64,000 nucleotides of DNA from SIG673 sp045638685 (GCA_045638685.1 JAZUBT010000003.1:1-64000), one strand, 5' to 3'. Positions 52,737 to 62,040 are shown, numbered from the stretch's first letter. The notes: generated from the letters alone by a model not told the origin. Made by a program: numbers and translations.

Positions 52737-54122
52737 TTATTCTTCGGTCTTATTAGCCGCTTCCTTGCTTTTAAACATTCCGGAAAGCATATTCTGAAGA
52801 TCTATTCCGGTAGATTCCTTCATTCCCTCCATAATCTGTCCCGCGCTGTTCATTACGTCCTTTACGAGTCTTGTGGAGTTTCCGTCTCCGTACATTACAA
52901 TCTTATCGGTCTGGGCAAGCGGCGTCGCTGCATTACGTACAACCTCGGGAAGCGCGTTAAGATACATTTCGATAACGGACGCCTCTCCCATCTTTCTTTG
53001 AGCCTCCGCCTTCTTTTCGATAGCCTCTGCCTCCGCAAGTCCTTTGGCGCGGATACCCTCCGCCTCCTGCTCCATAGCGTATCTGATCGCTTCCGCCTCT
53101 GCCTTTTTAGCCTCGGCTTCTTTTACCGCCTCAAAGGTTTTAGCCTCTGCCTCTTTCTGTCTCTTGATAAGCAGTGCCTCTGCTTCCTTTTCGGTCTTAT
53201 ATTTCATTGCGTCGGCGTGCTTTCTGACCTCTGCGTCAAGCTTTCTTTCTTGAATAGCTATTTCCTTTTCAGCAAGCTCGGTTTCCTTTTCTCTTCTCGC
53301 GATGTCTGCATCGGCCTTGGTTATCTCAATAGTTCTACGCTGACTTTCCTGCTGAATGCTGTACGCCGCGTCAGCCTCCGCTCTCTTTGTATCCGCCCTT
53401 ACCTTCATTTCCGCCTTTTGAACCTCAAGGTCGGCGTCCTGCTCAGCAATAAGCTTTTCAGACTGAACTCTTACTGCGTTGGATTCCTCCTGCGCCTTCG
53501 CGGTAGCTATGGCTATATCTCTCTGCGCATTCGCCTTGGCAATCTGCGCGGTTTTGCGAATCTGCTCAACGTTGTCAATACCCATATTTTCAATGGTGCC
53601 CGCTCCGTCCTTGAAGTTCTGGATATTAAAGTTTACAACCTCTATACCAAGCTTCTCCATATCGGGAAGAACGTTCTCGGTAATCTTCTTTGCGACACCC
53701 TGTCTGTCCTGAACCATCTCTTTAAGACCAACGGAGCCGACTATCTCTCTCATATTTCCCTCGAGAACCTGCGTTACAAGGAATATCATCTCCTCGCGTC
53801 TCATTCCCAGAAGCGCCTCTGCCGCTCTTTCAAGAAGAACGGGATCGGACGAAATCTTTATATTAGCTACACCGTCAACGCTTACGTTGATAAACTCGCT
53901 CGTCGGAACTGCCTCGGACGTTTTAACGTCAACCTGCATTACGCGAAGCGAAAGCTTATCTATACGGGTAAAAAACGGAATTCTCCAGCCGGCTTTACCT
54001 ATAAGCGTACGGCGCTTTCCGAGTCCCGAAATAATGTACGCCGTATCCGGCGGCGCTTTCATATATCCAAGTATAAGAAGCGCAATTAGTGCTATTACAG
54101 CGATTATAATTACTGCTATCAT
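52737..54122 (-). CDS. floT: Flotillin-like SPFH protein
   Basis: A 461-residue membrane scaffold protein. An N-terminal hydrophobic anchor (IAVIIIAVIALIALLILGYM, residues 2-21) precedes the SPFH domain (~22-200: YIISGLGKRRTLIGKAGWRIPF, VNVSVDGVANIKIS-like, LLGMRREEMIFLVTQVLEGNMREIVG). A long Ala/Glu/Lys coiled coil follows (~205-385, many EAEA repeats), then a C-terminal VIEMYLNALPEVVRNAATPLAQTDKIVMYGDG. This is the FloT/YuaG group rather than FloA. It organises membrane microdomains. AAAAGGAG precedes ATG 54122. No NfeD partner gene is adjacent. Confidence 0.9.
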   Translation of the reverse strand: MIAVIIIAVIALIALLILGYMKAPPDTAYIISGLGKRRTLIGKAGWRIPFFTRIDKLSLRVMQVDVKTSEAVPTSEFINVSVDGVANIKISSDPVLLERAAEALLGMRREEMIFLVTQVLEGNMREIVGSVGLKEMVQDRQGVAKKITENVLPDMEKLGIEVVNFNIQNFKDGAGTIENMGIDNVEQIRKTAQIAKANAQRDIAIATAKAQEESNAVRVQSEKLIAEQDADLEVQKAEMKVRADTKRAEADAAYSIQQESQRRTIEITKADADIARREKETELAEKEIAIQERKLDAEVRKHADAMKYKTEKEAEALLIKRQKEAEAKTFEAVKEAEAKKAEAEAIRYAMEQEAEGIRAKGLAEAEAIEKKAEAQRKMGEASVIEMYLNALPEVVRNAATPLAQTDKIVMYGDGNSTRLVKDVMNSAGQIMEGMKESTGIDLQNMLSGMFKSKEAANKTEE

Positions 54123-54247
54123 GATTTTTCTCCTTTTTATTTTACAGCTCTCGCTGATTTATTTTAATATTTAAATGTAGTCAAACCACTGCTTTCGACC
54201 CACGGAATACTTACACCGCTTTAATACCGCGACACCGACTGAATTTC

Positions 54248-55102
54248 TTACAGTCTGCCGAGCGCCGCCTCGTACATTTTCTTCATAGCAAGTGCGTCCT
54301 CAGCCATAGTTCCGTCTGACTCGCAGATTATTCTCGGAGAGTAACCCTCCTTTGCCAAGGCCTCCGCAAGTGGCTCAAACTCAGGGCCGTAAACGGTATC
54401 GGCAAAGGTGAGATGCTTCTTTTCCCCCGCCCCCGTGTACTCTATTTTAGAAAAATGACAGTGGAGCGTGTCGGCGTATTCCGCGCCGAGCCCCTCCGTT
54501 ATTTTATCAAAAACCCTTTTGTAGTCGTCGGCCGATAGGAACACCCCTCCGCACTCTCTCGCGTTAAGATGCCCGAAATCAACCACGGGATACAGTCTTT
54601 TGTCAATCCCACAGATGTCGATAACCTCGTCAAGGGTTCCGAGCTGATTAACCTTGCCCATAGTTTCAAGACCGAGCTTTACCGCGGTGTCGGGGATAGC
54701 CAGAAGCGTTCTGTACATTGTATCCTTCGCTAAACGCACGGCTTCCTCTCTTGAAATTTTTGCCGCGGAGCCTGTATGAATTACAATTTTCGTCGCACCC
54801 ATAAGCTCTGCCGCGTGAACCGATTGCTTAATGTAATCAAGGCTTTTAAGACGCTTTTCCTCTTCAATCCCCGAAAGCGAGATAAAGTAGGGGGCGTGGA
54901 GCGAAAGCTCTATGCCGTATTTTTTCGCTTCGCTTCCGAGCTTTATAAAGCTCTCGTCGCTTCCTCTTACTCCCTGACCGCACTGATATTCGTAAGCGTC
55001 AAGTCCAAGTCCCTTAATCCACCCCGGCGCCTGCAGGGTGCTTTTGTTTCCCGCCTCGTAAAAGCTTAAGCTGTTACCTGCGGGGCCAAACGTTGCCGCC
55101 AT
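54248..55102 (-). CDS. Endonuclease IV-like TIM-barrel protein
   Basis: A 284-residue protein of the AP endonuclease family 2. It has ELSLHAPYFISLSG (metal His), IVIHTGSAAKISREEA, LGLETMGKVNQLGTLDEVIDIC with the central Glu, YPVVDFGHLNAR, TLHCHFSKIEYT and IICESDGTMAEDALAMKKMY. This spacing is that of Nfo (AP-site cleavage in base-excision repair), and the length fits. It shares one base with the YqeG-like gene upstream (TAATG), so the two are co-translated. It might instead act on a sugar phosphate, but Nfo is the better match. Confidence 0.8.
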   Translation of the reverse strand: MAATFGPAGNSLSFYEAGNKSTLQAPGWIKGLGLDAYEYQCGQGVRGSDESFIKLGSEAKKYGIELSLHAPYFISLSGIEEEKRLKSLDYIKQSVHAAELMGATKIVIHTGSAAKISREEAVRLAKDTMYRTLLAIPDTAVKLGLETMGKVNQLGTLDEVIDICGIDKRLYPVVDFGHLNARECGGVFLSADDYKRVFDKITEGLGAEYADTLHCHFSKIEYTGAGEKKHLTFADTVYGPEFEPLAEALAKEGYSPRIICESDGTMAEDALAMKKMYEAALGRL

Positions 55103-55626
55103 TAAGCCTTACCGCCTTCCCGTCTTTTTTTCTCTCTGCGATTATATGTACGGATAACCGGCTTTTCAAGAAGTCTTTTAAAACGGAAAAAGAGATTTTT
55201 CTTATCCTTTATCGGTTTTACAAGTACAGTGGTATTCATTTTAGCCACCTTGCCCGCCAGAACGTCTGTAAAAACCTGATCCCCTATAAGCGCGACCTCG
55301 TCTGCGGAGCACCCCATAGCGTCAAGCGCCTTAAGGCAGCTTTTTCTGAGCGGCTTTCCGCTGTCGGGAAACGCGGGGAAGGAAAGAGTTTTGTTAAACA
55401 GCTCCACACGGGGGGCGTGGTTATTTGAAACAAACGCGATTTTCATTCCGCTGTCCGTCATAAGCTTAAGCCAGCCCCGTACCTCCTCGGTAGGCTCGGG
55501 GATCTCGTACGGAACGAGGGTGTTATCTATATCAAGTATTATACCCTTAACTCCACGTTTTAAAAGCAGCTCGGGAGTTACGTCGTATATTGTATCGTAG
55601 TAAAAATCCGGTACAAAAAGTCCCAT
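55102..55626 (-). CDS. YqeG-family HAD IIIA-type phosphatase
   Basis: A 174-residue HAD protein with the nucleophile motif GIILDIDNTLVPYEIPEPT (~residues 29-47, D-x-D-N-T), motif II IAFVSNNHAPRVE, and motif IV ALIGDQVFTDVLAGKVAKM. The C-terminus is basic (RREKKRREG). YqeG proteins are conserved in Firmicutes and related to phosphatidylglycerophosphate phosphatases. Coupled to the endonuclease-IV-like gene by a one-base overlap. Confidence 0.9.
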   Translation of the reverse strand: MGLFVPDFYYDTIYDVTPELLLKRGVKGIILDIDNTLVPYEIPEPTEEVRGWLKLMTDSGMKIAFVSNNHAPRVELFNKTLSFPAFPDSGKPLRKSCLKALDAMGCSADEVALIGDQVFTDVLAGKVAKMNTTVLVKPIKDKKNLFFRFKRLLEKPVIRTYNRREKKRREGGKA

Positions 55627-55705
55627 TTTTTTGACCCTTCTTTTCTGTATTTTAAGTAGCTTACCACCGATTTTAAGGTACGCAAAATATTATATGCTAC
55701 CCAAA

Positions 55706-56581
55706 TCAGCCAATAATTACCTTAAACCCGTTGTCGTAGCTTTCCCCTGCGCCGAGAACGGTCATTTCGTTCTTGGTTTCAAGGTCGTCAACCCTTCCGT
55801 CATAGGCGGGAAGCGAGGTCCACGGCTCAATGCAGATATACGGAGCCTCCGTCTGCGGCTTATGCCATATACCGAGGAATTTCATTTTCGGGTATTCCAT
55901 ACGGACAAACTTTTCACTCTTTTTGCTTTTAAGAGTTACGTATCCGCACATATCGGTAAAGAATCTCGCGTCCTCCGAGAAGAGCCCGTGGTCAAGGTCG
56001 ATAAATTTCCCGTCCCTAAGCGGATAGCTTTCCGTTTTTCCGAGATAAAAGAGCGGCGACATACATACGCGTTTTATCGGCTTTACGCAGTCAAATTCAA
56101 GATAGTAGTCCTCGAATTTTTCGCCCTCGGTAAGCGGAACGTTATATCCTGGGTGTCCTCCGAGACCGAAATACATAACGTCTTTTCCGGTGTTCTTAAC
56201 GTCATAGCGGCAGGTAAGTGCGCTACCGTCAAGGATATACGTTACGGAGAAAATAAAATCAAAGGGGTACTGTACTTTAAGCTCGTCGCTTGACGTAAGA
56301 GTAAATTTAAGCTCGGTGTCCGAAATCTTCTCCGCACAAAACACGCTATGTCTTGCAAATCCGTGAAGATTCATTTCATACGTTTTTCCCTTATACGTAT
56401 ATTTACCGTCGGTGAGACGTCCGCAAATCGGGAAAAGGTTAGAGGCTCTGCCCACCCAGAACTCGGGGTTTCCCTGCCAGAGGTACTCGGTTTTATCTGA
56501 CTTAAGCATAATGCTCTGAAGCTCCGCGCCCGTATCGGATACGTCTATCTTTAAAATTTCGTTTTCAATGGTATAAATCAT
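55706..56581 (-). CDS. Aldose 1-epimerase family protein
   Basis: A 291-residue beta-sandwich protein of the galactose-mutarotase-like family: TGAELQSIMLKSDKTEYLWQGNPEFW at the N-terminus, MNLHGFARHSVF with a His, GGHPGYNVP with the second His, and ICIEPWTSLPAYDG with the catalytic Glu. It interconverts anomers of hexoses or hexose phosphates; this short form resembles the LacX/YeaD-type groups, so the exact sugar is open. It has its own strong promoter and AAAGGAG before ATG 56581. Confidence 0.87.
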   Translation of the reverse strand: MIYTIENEILKIDVSDTGAELQSIMLKSDKTEYLWQGNPEFWVGRASNLFPICGRLTDGKYTYKGKTYEMNLHGFARHSVFCAEKISDTELKFTLTSSDELKVQYPFDFIFSVTYILDGSALTCRYDVKNTGKDVMYFGLGGHPGYNVPLTEGEKFEDYYLEFDCVKPIKRVCMSPLFYLGKTESYPLRDGKFIDLDHGLFSEDARFFTDMCGYVTLKSKKSEKFVRMEYPKMKFLGIWHKPQTEAPYICIEPWTSLPAYDGRVDDLETKNEMTVLGAGESYDNGFKVIIG

Positions 56582-56616
56582 TTTCGGCTCCTTTAAATAT
56601 TTATTTTACTATATTA

Positions 56617-56645
56617 ATTATACAATACAATTTATGTTTTGTCAA
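56617..56645 (-). promoter_or_regulatory. Sigma-A promoter of the aldose-epimerase gene
   Basis: TTGACA (56645-56640) and TATAAT (56622-56617) on the minus strand are exactly 17 bases apart, ~36 bases before the start codon. Confidence 0.88.
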
Positions 56646-56962
56646 TTATATTTTTAACAAGAGCGGATATTTTTCCCAAAACAAAAATCATAAAATATAT
56701 TAGGAAATTTTTTCCGTTTTTTATTTACTGATACGGCTTTATGCACTTTTTTTATTCAAAAAGGAATAAAGCAACTGAATTTCTCTCTTTTTGCATATTT
56801 ATAAAATCAACATTCACAAAAAACCGCCTTTTTACTAAAATTTCACGCCGTTTTTCACATATTGTTTTTCAATTATCCGAATTTCGTTAACATCAAAGGA
56901 ATAATTATGCACCAATTACTCTTTCAGCCGTTTTTATACCAAAAAACAAAACCTAAGTCAAG
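56646..56962. other. A+T-rich divergent intergenic stretch
   Basis: No coding frame or stable hairpin is seen. Poly-T and poly-A tracts are common (for example around 56709-56760). It separates two divergent promoters at 56617-56645 and 56963-56991. Confidence 0.4.
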
Positions 56963-56991
56963 TTGAAAAGCAAGGCAGAAAGGTATATAAT
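56963..56991 (+). promoter_or_regulatory. Sigma-A promoter of the 84-residue protein gene
   Basis: TTGAAA (56963-56968) and TATAAT (56986-56991) are 17 bases apart. Transcription would start near 56998, giving a ~63-base leader. Confidence 0.82.
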
Positions 56992-57060
56992 TGACGTACT
57001 TTACTCTTGCTGCCACGGGCAAGTGTTTATTACAACAGAAAGGTAAAAGGGAAATTTAAA

Positions 57061-57315
57061 ATGCTTGATACCATAGAAACCGACACATCGGTTTATCAGC
57101 TTATCACCTCACCCGCCGTATTAAAAAGCGAAGACGATACTTATAACACTGTATATTCAATACTCTCCATAAAAACAGAGGGCGACGCGGCGGTAACCAC
57201 GCTTGTATATGACGTTACGAGAATCAAATCCGTCGGCGAGAAAATCTTATCCGAGGTAATCAGATGCGCTCCGTCGGAAAACGACATTCGCGAATTTATC
57301 GCGGAGCTGCTTTGA
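57061..57315 (+). CDS. Small conserved Clostridia protein (DUF6514-like?)
   Basis: An 84-residue soluble protein starting MLDTIETDTSVYQLITSP. The pattern of a Tyr-containing beta hairpin (VYSILSIKTEGDAAVTTLVYDVT), then a helix ending with CAPSENDIREFIAELL, resembles the small DUF6514 proteins I recall from Clostridia, though this is not verified. ATG 57061 is preferred over ATG 57007, which has no ribosome binding site and lies only nine bases after the likely transcript start. The ribosome binding site (AAAGGTAAAAGGGAAA) is loose. Own promoter and terminator. Function unknown. Confidence 0.65.
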   Translation: MLDTIETDTSVYQLITSPAVLKSEDDTYNTVYSILSIKTEGDAAVTTLVYDVTRIKSVGEKILSEVIRCAPSENDIREFIAELL

Positions 57316-57325
57316 AACGTATCTG

Positions 57326-57368
57326 AAAAATAAAAGGCTGCCGAAATTTCGGCAGCCTTTTATTTTTC
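57326..57368. terminator. Bidirectional terminator between the 84-residue protein and ACT-protein genes
   Basis: AAAAGGCTGCCGAAA pairs with TTTCGGCAGCCTTTT, with A- and T-tracts on the outer sides. It ends both converging transcripts. Confidence 0.92.
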
Positions 57369-57374
57369 AACTGT

Positions 57375-57800
57375 TTAAATTACTCCCTCGTCTGCGAGGA
57401 TAATTCCTTCGTCCGTAAGAACCTCGGACGCTTTTTCCGTGTCCTTAATTCTGAAAACGATATATGCTTTTTTATTCTTTTCCTGCGAAACAAAGGCGTA
57501 GATATATTCGATGTTTATTCCGTGCTCAGCAAGAAGTCTTACCGTTTTGGTCATAGCGCCGGGAACGTCGGGCAGCTCCGCTACTATAACGTCTGTAACC
57601 GAGGTTATACAGCCTACCGCTTTAAGCGCTTCCCTTGCCTTATCGGTATCGTTTACGATAAGACGGAGTATTCCGAAATCCTGCGTATCTGCAAGCGACA
57701 TTGCTCTTATGTCCACTCCGGCGTTTCCGAGAGCGTCGGTTATTTTTACCATTGTACCGGGCTTGTTTTCTATAAATACCGAGATTTGACGTACTGTCAT
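57375..57800 (-). CDS. Double ACT-domain protein
   Basis: A 141-residue protein made of two ACT domains: VRQISVFIENKPGTMVKITDALGNAGVDIRAM (~residues 3-34), then VIVAELPDVPGAMTKTVRLLAEHGINIEYIYA (~72-103). ACT pairs bind amino acids or aryl acids and act as sensors. This type is the regular last gene of paaK-iorA-iorB loci in Clostridia and archaea, so it probably senses an aromatic amino acid or arylacetate (inference). AGAGGAAA precedes ATG 57800, 87 bases after iorB. Confidence 0.88.
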   Translation of the reverse strand: MTVRQISVFIENKPGTMVKITDALGNAGVDIRAMSLADTQDFGILRLIVNDTDKAREALKAVGCITSVTDVIVAELPDVPGAMTKTVRLLAEHGINIEYIYAFVSQEKNKKAYIVFRIKDTEKASEVLTDEGIILADEGVI

Positions 57801-57887
57801 ATTATTTCCTCTCTTTCCTGATGCTTCAAGGTTAAAGATGTGTTTGTTAAAGTCGCGCCCGCAAAGGCGTGTTCCTTTTTGCGCTTA

Positions 57888-58460
57888 CTAAAAATTGTAG
57901 CCAAGCTCAAACGCCTTCAGGTTAAGCTCTCTAAACTTTTCGGGAACGGTAATCTCAATAGCCTTAAGCCATTTTCCCTTTTCGATGCCAAGATATCTCG
58001 CAAGCCTGCCCATAAGTACGATATTGACCGCCTTTGCGCTTCCGGCCTTCTCGGCAAGAGAAAGAGCGTCAAGCTCGTCAACGCATACTCCGAGCTCTTT
58101 TATTTCGTCGAGAATCCCCGCCGGATATTCGGCTTTTCCGATAATTACCGGCATAGGATCCGTCTGCTGATTGTTAGCTATTACCTTTCCGTCCTTTTTA
58201 AGACAAGCGATGTAACGCGCCGCCTCAAGCTTTTCAAAGGAAACGATATAGTCTGCCTCTCCCTCGGTTATAACGGGAGAATAAACCTTGTCTCCGTATC
58301 TTACGTAGGTTACAACTGAGCCACCTCTCTGGCTCATTCCGTGTACCTCCGAAACCTTTACGTCATACCCCTCTCCGAGAAGAAGCTTTCCAAGGAGCTT
58401 ACTTGCGAGCAGGGTTCCCTGTCCGCCTACTCCCACTATCATAATACTCGTGGTTTTCAT
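57888..58460 (-). CDS. iorB: Indolepyruvate ferredoxin oxidoreductase, beta subunit
   Basis: A 190-residue gamma-domain protein of the pyruvate:ferredoxin oxidoreductase superfamily. Features: SIMIVGVGGQGTLLASKLLG at the start, VSEVHGMSQRGGSVVTYVRYG (the conserved H-G-M-x-Q-R-G-G), and GKAEYPAG. I used ATG 58460, with AGGAAAG ahead, two bases after the iorA stop, instead of the in-frame ATG 58499 lying inside iorA. It pairs with IorA to interconvert arylpyruvate and arylacetyl-CoA using ferredoxin. Confidence 0.95.
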   Translation of the reverse strand: MKTTSIMIVGVGGQGTLLASKLLGKLLLGEGYDVKVSEVHGMSQRGGSVVTYVRYGDKVYSPVITEGEADYIVSFEKLEAARYIACLKKDGKVIANNQQTDPMPVIIGKAEYPAGILDEIKELGVCVDELDALSLAEKAGSAKAVNIVLMGRLARYLGIEKGKWLKAIEITVPEKFRELNLKAFELGYNF

Positions 58461-58462
58461 TA

Positions 58463-60193
58463 TTATCTTTCCTCGCTTTCTATTGCTCCGAAGGCGCAAA
58501 GCTGCTTACATACGTCGCAGCCTACGCAGAGAACGTGGTCGATCACAGCCTTACCGTTCTTAAACGAAATTGCGGGACAGCCGAGCGTCATACACTTACG
58601 GCAGCTCTTACACTTATCGGGATTAACCGTTACGGGCGAGTGAGCCTTTACACTCTTAAGAAGGACACAGGGGCGTCTCGAAATAATAACGGACGGCTCC
58701 TCCGCGGCAGTCTCCTCCTTTATCGCCTTATCACATTCGGCTATGTTATAGGGATCAACAACTCTTACACGTCTTATACCTATCGAGCGGCAAAGCTCCT
58801 CAAGGTTTACCTTAGCGGCAGGCTCACCCTTGATGTTATATCCCGTGGTGGGGTTCTGCTGATGTCCGGTCATACCCGTTATAGAGTTATCAAGTATAAT
58901 TACGGTGGAGTTCGTCGCGTTATACGCTATGTTTATCAGACCTGTAACCCCGGAATGCATAAAGGTAGAGTCTCCTATAACACAGGCGGTCTTATGCTTT
59001 CCGCCGTCGGCTATATTGAAGCCGTGAAGTCCGGAAACCGACGCACCCATACAAAGAGTGGAGTCAAGCGCAGAAAGGGGCGCAACCGCTCCAAGCGTGT
59101 AGCATCCGATGTCTCCGAGAACGGTTACCTTATTCTTAACGAGAGCGTAGTAAAGACCTCTGTGAGGACAGCCCGCGCACATCATAGGCGGACGTACAGG
59201 AACCTCCGAGGATACCTTTACCGTCTCATTTCTTTTACCGAGAATAACCTCGGCAACCGTGGCCTGACTGTATTCGCCTATCGGTGAGAAAAGGGATTTA
59301 CCCTCAACGTCAAGACCGAGACTGCGACAGTGAGCTTCTATTATGCCATCAAGCTCCTCTATAACGATAAGTCTCTTTACCTTGGCGGCAAAGTCCTCTA
59401 TAAGCTTTTTCGGAAGCGGGTTAACTATACCGAGCTTAAGAACGCTTACGGTGTCTCCGAGAGCTTCCTTTACGTACTGATAACAGCTACCCGAGGTGAT
59501 TATTCCGATATCCGTGCCGCCCATTTCAACCTTGTTAAAGGGGCAATCCTCGGAGTAAAGCGCAATATCCTCGGTACGCTTTTCAACTACGGGGTGGCGA
59601 AGCTTTGCGTTACCCGGCATCATTATGTATTTCGCGCCGTTCTTGACGTATTCCTTTATCGGTGTCTCCTCGCGCTCTCCTACGTCAACTATGCTCTGGG
59701 AGTGAGCAACTCTGGTGCACATACGGAGAAGGACGGGGGTATCGAATTTTTCCGAAAACGCAAAGGCCTCCTTTGCGAAGCGGTAGCTTTCCTCCGAGTC
59801 GGCGGGCTCAAGCATGGGTATCTTAGCCGCTATAGCGTAATGACGGGAGTCCTGCTCGTTCTGAGACGAATGCATAGCAGGATCGTCGGCAACGCAGATT
59901 ACAAGTCCACCGGTAACACCGGTATAAGACAGCGTAAAGAGGGGGTCTGCCGCCACGTTAAGTCCTACGTGCTTCATTGCACACGCGGAACGCGCTCCCG
60001 CAAGAGACGCGCCGAAGGCAACCTCCATAGCAACCTTTTCATTGGGCGCCCATTCGGAGTGAATGTCGTTATACTTTGATAAAAATTCCGTAATTTCGGT
60101 TGAGGGGGTACCGGGGTAGCTGGAAACAACGTTTATGCCGCCCTCATAAAGCCCTCTGGCAACAGCCTCGTTTCCTATAAGGAGTTTTTTCAT
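58463..60193 (-). CDS. iorA: Indolepyruvate ferredoxin oxidoreductase, alpha subunit
   Basis: A 576-residue TPP enzyme. The N-terminal pyrimidine-binding part has LIGNEAVARGLYEGGINVVSSYPGTPSTEI and KHVGLNVAADPLF. The TPP-binding part has PPMMCAGCPHRGLYYAL and GDIGCYTLG...CVIGDSTFMHSG...NSTVIILDNSITGMTGHQQNPT. The C-terminal ferredoxin domain carries two 4Fe-4S motifs (CKSCRKCMTLGCP and CVGCDVCKQLCAFGAI). It decarboxylates, or in reverse carboxylates, aryl 2-oxo acids and acyl-CoAs. Full length. It follows paaK in a T-box-controlled unit. Confidence 0.96.
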   Translation of the reverse strand: MKKLLIGNEAVARGLYEGGINVVSSYPGTPSTEITEFLSKYNDIHSEWAPNEKVAMEVAFGASLAGARSACAMKHVGLNVAADPLFTLSYTGVTGGLVICVADDPAMHSSQNEQDSRHYAIAAKIPMLEPADSEESYRFAKEAFAFSEKFDTPVLLRMCTRVAHSQSIVDVGEREETPIKEYVKNGAKYIMMPGNAKLRHPVVEKRTEDIALYSEDCPFNKVEMGGTDIGIITSGSCYQYVKEALGDTVSVLKLGIVNPLPKKLIEDFAAKVKRLIVIEELDGIIEAHCRSLGLDVEGKSLFSPIGEYSQATVAEVILGKRNETVKVSSEVPVRPPMMCAGCPHRGLYYALVKNKVTVLGDIGCYTLGAVAPLSALDSTLCMGASVSGLHGFNIADGGKHKTACVIGDSTFMHSGVTGLINIAYNATNSTVIILDNSITGMTGHQQNPTTGYNIKGEPAAKVNLEELCRSIGIRRVRVVDPYNIAECDKAIKEETAAEEPSVIISRRPCVLLKSVKAHSPVTVNPDKCKSCRKCMTLGCPAISFKNGKAVIDHVLCVGCDVCKQLCAFGAIESEER

Positions 60194-60357
60194 TTTATAT
60201 TCCTTTCTGTCTTTGGAAGAATTTTCCGAATATATTAATTTGTAATCAAAAGAGTCCGTCGCGACGAGGTTAATTTACGGCACTAACCCTCCCGCTATGG
60301 CCTTTGTAAATATAACAAGCTCGGTTACCGTGTTTTTTATAACATGAGTCTTTCCGT

Positions 60358-61680
60358 TTATATCTTACGGTTATCTATTACTCGCTTTGCCTTACCCTCG
60401 GAGCGAGGAAGCGATTTAGCGTTAACAAGGGTTATTTTAGCTGAAATACCGACAACCGACTTAACCTTTTCGCTTATCTCGTTACGGATTTTTTCAAGGT
60501 CGGAAACGGTATCGGAGAAATTCTCTCCGTCAAGCTCTACCTGAATTTCAAGCGTGTCGGTGGAGTTTACTCTGTCAACTATAAGCATATAGAAGGGGGC
60601 AACGCCCTTAACGGAAACTATAACCGACTCTATCTGGCTCGGGAAAACGTTTACGCCGCGAATAACCATCATATCGTCGGTTCTTCCGGTGATTCTGCCC
60701 ATTCTTGCGGTCGTTCGTCCGCAGGCACAGGGGGTGGCATCAAGAACGCATATATCGTGGGTGCGGTAACGGAGCATCGGCATACCCTCTTTGGTTATCG
60801 TGGTAAATACCAGCTCGCCCGCTGTTCCGTAAGGAAGCGGCTCCTCGGTAACAGGATCTATAATTTCGGGAATTACGTGGTCCTCGTTTACGTGCATTCC
60901 GTTCTTTTCAAGACATTCAAAGGCAACGCCGGGGCCCGCTATTTCGGTAAGACCGTAAATATCGCAGGCGTCAATTTCGAGAAGATCCTCTATTTTCTCG
61001 CGCATCTCCTCCGACCAAGGCTCGGCACCGAAGCAGCCGGACTTAAGCTTTAAATCCTTTTTCGGGTCAAGTCCCATTTCTCTTATCGTTTCGCCGAGAT
61101 AAGTAGCATAAGACGGTGTGCAGCAAAGCATGGTAGCGCCAAGCTCACGCATCATCATTATCTGACGCGCCGTGTTTCCGCTTGACATCGGCACTGTCAT
61201 CATTCCAAGCTTACCGGCACCCTGATGTACGCCAAGGCCACCGGTGAAAAGACCGTAGCCATAACAAACCTGTATAATATCATCTCTCGTTCCGCCTGCC
61301 GCGGTGAGCGCTCTCGCGACCATCTCCGTCCATACCTCAACGTCGTTCTGCGTGTAACCGGAAACGATAGGCTTTCCCGTGGTTCCCGACGATCCCTGAA
61401 TTCTTACTATCTCGCTTTTCGGCGCAGCAAGAAGTCCGAAGGGAAACTCGTCTCTTAAATCCGTTTTATTGGTAAAGGGAAGATAACGGAGGTCATCTAC
61501 ACTCTTTATATCCTCGGGCTTTATACCCTTTTCGTCCATACGCTGACGGTAAAGAGGAACGTTCTCGTACTCTCTTTTTACCACCTCGCGCAGTCTTTTG
61601 CCCTGCAGCTCACGGAGAGCCTCTCTCGACATACATTCGTATTCGGGAGACAAAATTTTATGTGTCTTTGGCGCTTTCAT
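60358..61680 (-). CDS. paaK: Phenylacetate-CoA ligase
   Basis: A 440-residue AMP-forming ligase making arylacetyl-CoA. Features: a conserved N-terminal region (REALRELQGKRLREVVKREYENVPLYRQ), the P-loop VRIQGSSGTTGKPIVSGYT (~residue 98), CYGYGLFTGGLGVHQGAGKLG, IYGLTEIAGPGVAFEC, the hinge RTHDICVLD, MGRITGRTDDMMVIRGVNVFPSQIE and the C-terminal lysine region. AAAGGGA precedes ATG 61680. It is first in the paaK-iorA-iorB-ACT unit, right behind a T-box, and is separated from iorA by 164 bases. Confidence 0.95.
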   Translation of the reverse strand: MKAPKTHKILSPEYECMSREALRELQGKRLREVVKREYENVPLYRQRMDEKGIKPEDIKSVDDLRYLPFTNKTDLRDEFPFGLLAAPKSEIVRIQGSSGTTGKPIVSGYTQNDVEVWTEMVARALTAAGGTRDDIIQVCYGYGLFTGGLGVHQGAGKLGMMTVPMSSGNTARQIMMMRELGATMLCCTPSYATYLGETIREMGLDPKKDLKLKSGCFGAEPWSEEMREKIEDLLEIDACDIYGLTEIAGPGVAFECLEKNGMHVNEDHVIPEIIDPVTEEPLPYGTAGELVFTTITKEGMPMLRYRTHDICVLDATPCACGRTTARMGRITGRTDDMMVIRGVNVFPSQIESVIVSVKGVAPFYMLIVDRVNSTDTLEIQVELDGENFSDTVSDLEKIRNEISEKVKSVVGISAKITLVNAKSLPRSEGKAKRVIDNRKI

Positions 61681-61770
61681 TTCAGCAGTCCCTTTGCGCT
61701 TTTAGCGCTCCTTTCAAACCTCGGATATTTTTTATCCGTTAATATGATTACGGCGTCTCTGCGTAACGGA

Positions 61771-61823
61771 AAAAGAAAAACCTCTGTATATCCGTCGGCG
61801 CCTTAGCCGCTTGATACAGAGGA
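61771..61823 (-). terminator. T-box terminator upstream of paaK
   Basis: In minus-strand sense CCTCTGTATC pairs with ATACAGAGG around a loop that holds a second small stem (CGGC/GCCG), followed by TTTTTCTTTT. Its CCTC strand is shared with the antiterminator, which pairs it with GAGG beside the T-box sequence. Confidence 0.9.
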
Positions 61824-62040
61824 CGAAATATAGTATATACCCCGTGGTACCACCTCAGTTTAGCATTTTCTCACGAAAACACCCTTATCGGTACAAAAAA
61901 TACCGTTTCTCTGTAACGGGAGTTCCCGAAGGCTCTTACACACTTTTGTAAGCTTCCAAGCCTCTGCTCGCAAAGAGAACTTCACGTTTTTCCTTATTCC
62001 GCCCTTTCACCTTACGGCGGCTCTCTGTGATAAAAAAACA
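61824..62040 (-). promoter_or_regulatory. T-box leader of the paaK-iorAB operon, apparent Phe (UUC) specifier
   Basis: In minus-strand order: AGAGAG, stem CCGCC-GTAAGGTGAAAG-GGCGG with the GGTGAAAG distal loop, then GTGAA-G-TTC-TCTTTGCGAGC. The codon after GAA-N is TTC (61979-61977). This alignment follows the layout of glyQS-type T-boxes, where GAA-A-GGC precedes the GAGC element. The antiterminator core GAGGTGGTACCACGG lies at 61855-61841. The specifier reads phenylalanine. Uncharged tRNA-Phe should therefore allow read-through into paaK. Confidence 0.85.

Noticed and set aside
52998..54089. 363-codon plus-strand frame opposite the flotillin gene
   Set aside because: A Leu/Phe-rich shadow caused by the Glu/Lys/Ala-rich coiled coil on the other strand.
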